Assembly (NCBI RefSeq): GCF_001423745.1
Contig: NZ_LMPC01000008.1
Span: 1 to 64,000, forward strand
Direction: 5' to 3'
Length of the DNA stretch: 64,000 bases
DNA from: Arthrobacter sp. Leaf337
GTDB lineage: Bacteria > Actinomycetota > Actinomycetes > Actinomycetales > Micrococcaceae
Part shown: piece after piece, positions 61,610 through 64,000 of the stretch
How positions within the stretch are numbered: position 1 is the first letter of the stretch
Layout of the letters: the number at the start of each line of letters is the position of its first letter
Made by a program: the position numbers and the translations under genes
The notes under the pieces: model-generated
The model's input: the letters and a program-made list of their open reading frames with translations, nothing else
What the model was told of the DNA's origin: nothing
Database searches by the model: none

Positions 61610-64000
61610 ATGTCACGCAAGGCGGTACACCCCGAGCACGCCCCCGCCGGCGGTCTGTTCGGCGTCGACGAACAGTTCCTCGCGGCCTATTATGAGCACG
61701 TAGCGCCGGAGGATCTCCAAGGTTACAGTTCCGAAAACCTGGAACAGCGGGCCCGGCGCCATGCGAAGCTGGCGGACACCCGTCCTGCCGGGACGGCGGC
61801 CGTCGACATCCTGAACGAAAGCGACGCGAGTGTCCTGCTCGTGGTTGCCGACGCAATACCCCACCTGCTCCATTCGCTCACCGCGGAGCTGACCCGCCAG
61901 GATGAATCCATCCGCTTGCTGGTGCACCCCAATTTCCTGGTGCGGCGGGATCCGCAGACGGCCCGGTTGGTCGAAGTACGTCACGGGCCGCCGCCGACCG
62001 GAGCGACGGGCAGCGTCGCCGGCGCCGCGTCCACCGGCACCGCGGCAGCGCACACCGCACGGGACCGGCAGGGGTGGTCGGCCGAGACTTGGGTGGCGGC
62101 AGAGATAGGCCGCCTGGCCGGGCCGCGGGCAATCGCGGAGCTCATCGGCAACGTGCGGCGTGTTCTGGCTGACGTTCAATTGGTCGCCGATGACACGCCA
62201 GCGATCCACACCAGGCTGGCGCGGGCCGTCAGTTCCCTGGACCGATTGCCTGCCGGCATGGTGCCGACACCTGAGCAGCTCGGGGAACTCCTGACCTGGC
62301 TGGACCGTGGCAACTTCATGTTTTTGGGATACAGCGAGTATGAATACCCGACGGCGGGCGGCCCGGATAGCGTCAGGCTGCGGCCCGCCACGGGGCTGGG
62401 CCTGCTCAGGGACGGGCGGCCGGAAGCCCTCCAGCCGGTCACCGGCCTCCCACATTCGCAGGTTCTGACAATCGCCACCTCCGACCTGAGATCATCCGTC
62501 CCCCGCCCGGCCTACCTGGACGAAATCCTCCTTCGGACCTTCGACACTGCAGGGACTGCAACAGGCGAGGTGCGGTTTGTGGGCCTGTTCGCCCCGGGCG
62601 CCACGGGCCGCTCCGTGCGGCGCATCCCGATGATCCGGGACAAGGTCCTTGCTGTCCAGGAACGGTTCGGCTTCACCGAAGCTTCCCATCCGGGCAGGCA
62701 GCTGCTGGCGGTCCTTGAGTCGTTCCCGCTGGATGAGCTGTTCCACCTGGACGTGGACGAACTGGCCAGGCTCTCCCGCGAGATCCTGCTCCTGCAGGCG
62801 CATCACCAGACACGCGTGTTCCTGCGCCCCGACACCTACGGCCGCTTTGTGTCGGCCCTGGTGTTCCTCCCCCGGCACAGGTACAGCACCGCCGTCCGGC
62901 TCCGCATCGAACAGGAACTCAAGCACACTTTCGGGTCCTCATCGCTCGAATTCGAAGTCCGGTTGAGCGAATCCCCCATGGCGCGCGTGTTCTTCCGGAT
63001 ACTCCTGCCTGCCAGCGGCATGTCCGACGTCGATCCGGGCTTAGTGGAGCGGAGCGTTGTCAACGCAACGCGGACCTGGGCCGAAGGCCTGGATGAAACG
63101 CTCCGTGACAGGTTGCCGTCCGCCGAAGCCAGCCGGCTGTCGGCGCTGTGGTCTGCCGCGTTCCCGGCCAGCTACCGGGCGGATTTCGAGGTCGAGGATG
63201 CCGTGGAGGACATCCGGCGGTTTGAGCAGTTCGATCTCGACGGCGCAGGCGGACGACCGCTGGACGACCCCCAGCTGGCCGTTTACGTCCGGACCGGCGC
63301 TTCCCCGACGCTGGCCGAAGACGCACGGATCCGGCTTTACCTGACCACTGCCCACAGCCTGACGCGCATCCTGCCGTTCTTCCACAACCTCGGTTTGGAG
63401 GTGCTGAACCAGCGGCCCTTCGACGTGATGCGCGGGAACGGCCGGCCGTTGTTCCTCTATGACCTTGGCGTCCGGTACCCCGCCGGCGTGGATCCGGCCG
63501 GGACCAGCGGGCTGCTGGCTGACGCTTTTGGAGCGGCGATGCGCGGGGACTCGGAATCGGACCGGTTTGACGGCCTCGTACTCCGCGAAGGCATCGAATG
63601 GCGTCAGGCGGCCATCCTGCGCAGCTATGCCAAGTACCTCCAGCAATTGGGCACCACCAACTCATACGGCTTCATGGCCGATACCCTCCTGGCCAACGTC
63701 CGGGCAACCCACGGGCTGCTGGCTCTGTTCCAGGCAAAGTTCGATCCGGACCTGGACGTGCCTGGCCGGTTCCGTGATACCGACGCAGTCCGGAAAGACC
63801 TGCTGGCGGCGATCGAGGACATTCCCGTCCTGGACGCCGACCGGTTGCTGCGCACGTTCATGAACCTGGTGGAATCCACGCTGCGGACCAACTACTTCCA
63901 GGGGAGACCCCATCTGAGCTTCAAGCTGAACCCTGCCGCCATCGCGAACGCACCGTTTCCCCGCCCCAAGTATGAAATCTGGGTATATTCGCCCCGGGTG
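61610..64000 (+). CDS. gdhB: NAD-glutamate dehydrogenase, large (GDH2-type), N-terminal part
   Basis: The first 797 codons of a protein that usually has about 1,600 residues; the frame is open to the right edge. It converts glutamate to 2-oxoglutarate and ammonia with NAD. The N-terminal regulatory ACT-like domains are visible (WLDRGNFMFLGYSEYEY, LDELARLSREILLLQAHHQTRVFLRPDTYGRFVSALVFLPRHRY), and the end reads YEIWVYSPRV, as in this family. ATG 61610 follows GGAGG at 9 nt. The catalytic NAD domain is outside the window. Gene symbol from Streptomyces use is tentative. Confidence 0.82.
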   Translation, partial: MSRKAVHPEHAPAGGLFGVDEQFLAAYYEHVAPEDLQGYSSENLEQRARRHAKLADTRPAGTAAVDILNESDASVLLVVADAIPHLLHSLTAELTRQDESIRLLVHPNFLVRRDPQTARLVEVRHGPPPTGATGSVAGAASTGTAAAHTARDRQGWSAETWVAAEIGRLAGPRAIAELIGNVRRVLADVQLVADDTPAIHTRLARAVSSLDRLPAGMVPTPEQLGELLTWLDRGNFMFLGYSEYEYPTAGGPDSVRLRPATGLGLLRDGRPEALQPVTGLPHSQVLTIATSDLRSSVPRPAYLDEILLRTFDTAGTATGEVRFVGLFAPGATGRSVRRIPMIRDKVLAVQERFGFTEASHPGRQLLAVLESFPLDELFHLDVDELARLSREILLLQAHHQTRVFLRPDTYGRFVSALVFLPRHRYSTAVRLRIEQELKHTFGSSSLEFEVRLSESPMARVFFRILLPASGMSDVDPGLVERSVVNATRTWAEGLDETLRDRLPSAEASRLSALWSAAFPASYRADFEVEDAVEDIRRFEQFDLDGAGGRPLDDPQLAVYVRTGASPTLAEDARIRLYLTTAHSLTRILPFFHNLGLEVLNQRPFDVMRGNGRPLFLYDLGVRYPAGVDPAGTSGLLADAFGAAMRGDSESDRFDGLVLREGIEWRQAAILRSYAKYLQQLGTTNSYGFMADTLLANVRATHGLLALFQAKFDPDLDVPGRFRDTDAVRKDLLAAIEDIPVLDADRLLRTFMNLVESTLRTNYFQGRPHLSFKLNPAAIANAPFPRPKYEIWVYSPRV

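Overview
The window is chromosomal DNA of a high-GC actinobacterium. Gene content and protein style (mycothiol-era metabolism, BCKDH-type 2-oxoacid dehydrogenase, large NAD-glutamate dehydrogenase, fused mannitol EIICBA, WXG100-like proteins, GTG/TTG starts, GC-rich third positions) fit Micrococcaceae, most likely Arthrobacter or Pseudarthrobacter. This is inference from recognised families, not a database match. I saw no rRNA, tRNA, CRISPR array, transposase, integrase or phage block; the segment reads as core/accessory chromosome with many transcription units of one to four genes.

Layout. 1-2.9 kb: end of aspartate ammonia-lyase, asparagine permease, L-lactate dehydrogenase. 3.0-4.3 kb: a His-rich DUF6153-like membrane protein and a DUF305 lipoprotein. 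4.4-7.7 kb: a tight three-gene unit, GNAT-AAA+ fusion, a small membrane protein resembling transmembrane terpene cyclases, and LtrA. 7.8-10.8 kb: carboxylesterase, HD hydrolase, glutamyl-Q-tRNA(Asp) synthetase. 10.8-11.2 kb: an unannotated interval with a strong terminator-like hairpin, a cryptic small reading frame and an operator-like repeat. 11.2-17.2 kb: two Lrp/AsnC regulators, a WXG-like secreted protein with a coupled lipoprotein, a LysE exporter and small hypotheticals. 17.3-25.1 kb: malic enzyme with candidate DasR and CRP-type sites upstream, TetR, three MFS transporters, RraA. 25.2-31.9 kb: GNAT, a ~33-bp repeat array, and a mannitol PTS locus (mtlD, mtlA, TetR; divergent ptsI-ptsH). 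32-38 kb: orphan excisionase-type HTH, alditol oxidase behind a LacI-type operator, PucR regulator divergent from alanine dehydrogenase, Gfo/Idh/MocA oxidoreductase.

38-44.1 kb: peptide ABC transporter operon oppB-oppC-oppDF(fused)-oppA. 44.4-49.6 kb: TetR/FMN reductase pair, GerMN lipoprotein, ICL/PEPM enzyme divergent from a probably leaderless aminotransferase, universal stress protein. 49.6-57.4 kb: 4CL-like acyl-CoA ligase, small membrane protein, branched-chain 2-oxoacid dehydrogenase operon bkdABC behind a 42-bp palindrome, HisC-type aminotransferase, holin-like membrane protein. 57.4-59.2 kb: an ESX-like small protein coupled to a serine-hydrolase with an ESX-like N-terminus. 59.4-64 kb: purB, a histidine phosphatase, and the first ~800 codons of a GDH2-type NAD-glutamate dehydrogenase running off the edge.

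Much of the window handles amino-acid and carbon overflow: asparagine/aspartate, alanine, glutamate, branched-chain and peptide catabolism feed pyruvate and TCA intermediates, where LDH, malic enzyme, BCKDH and glutamate dehydrogenase act. Nothing here is a clear defence or CRISPR system. The candidates most worth following are the terpene-cyclase-like protein in its operon, the cryptic 10.8-11.2 kb transcript, and the two orphan WXG/ESX-like loci.
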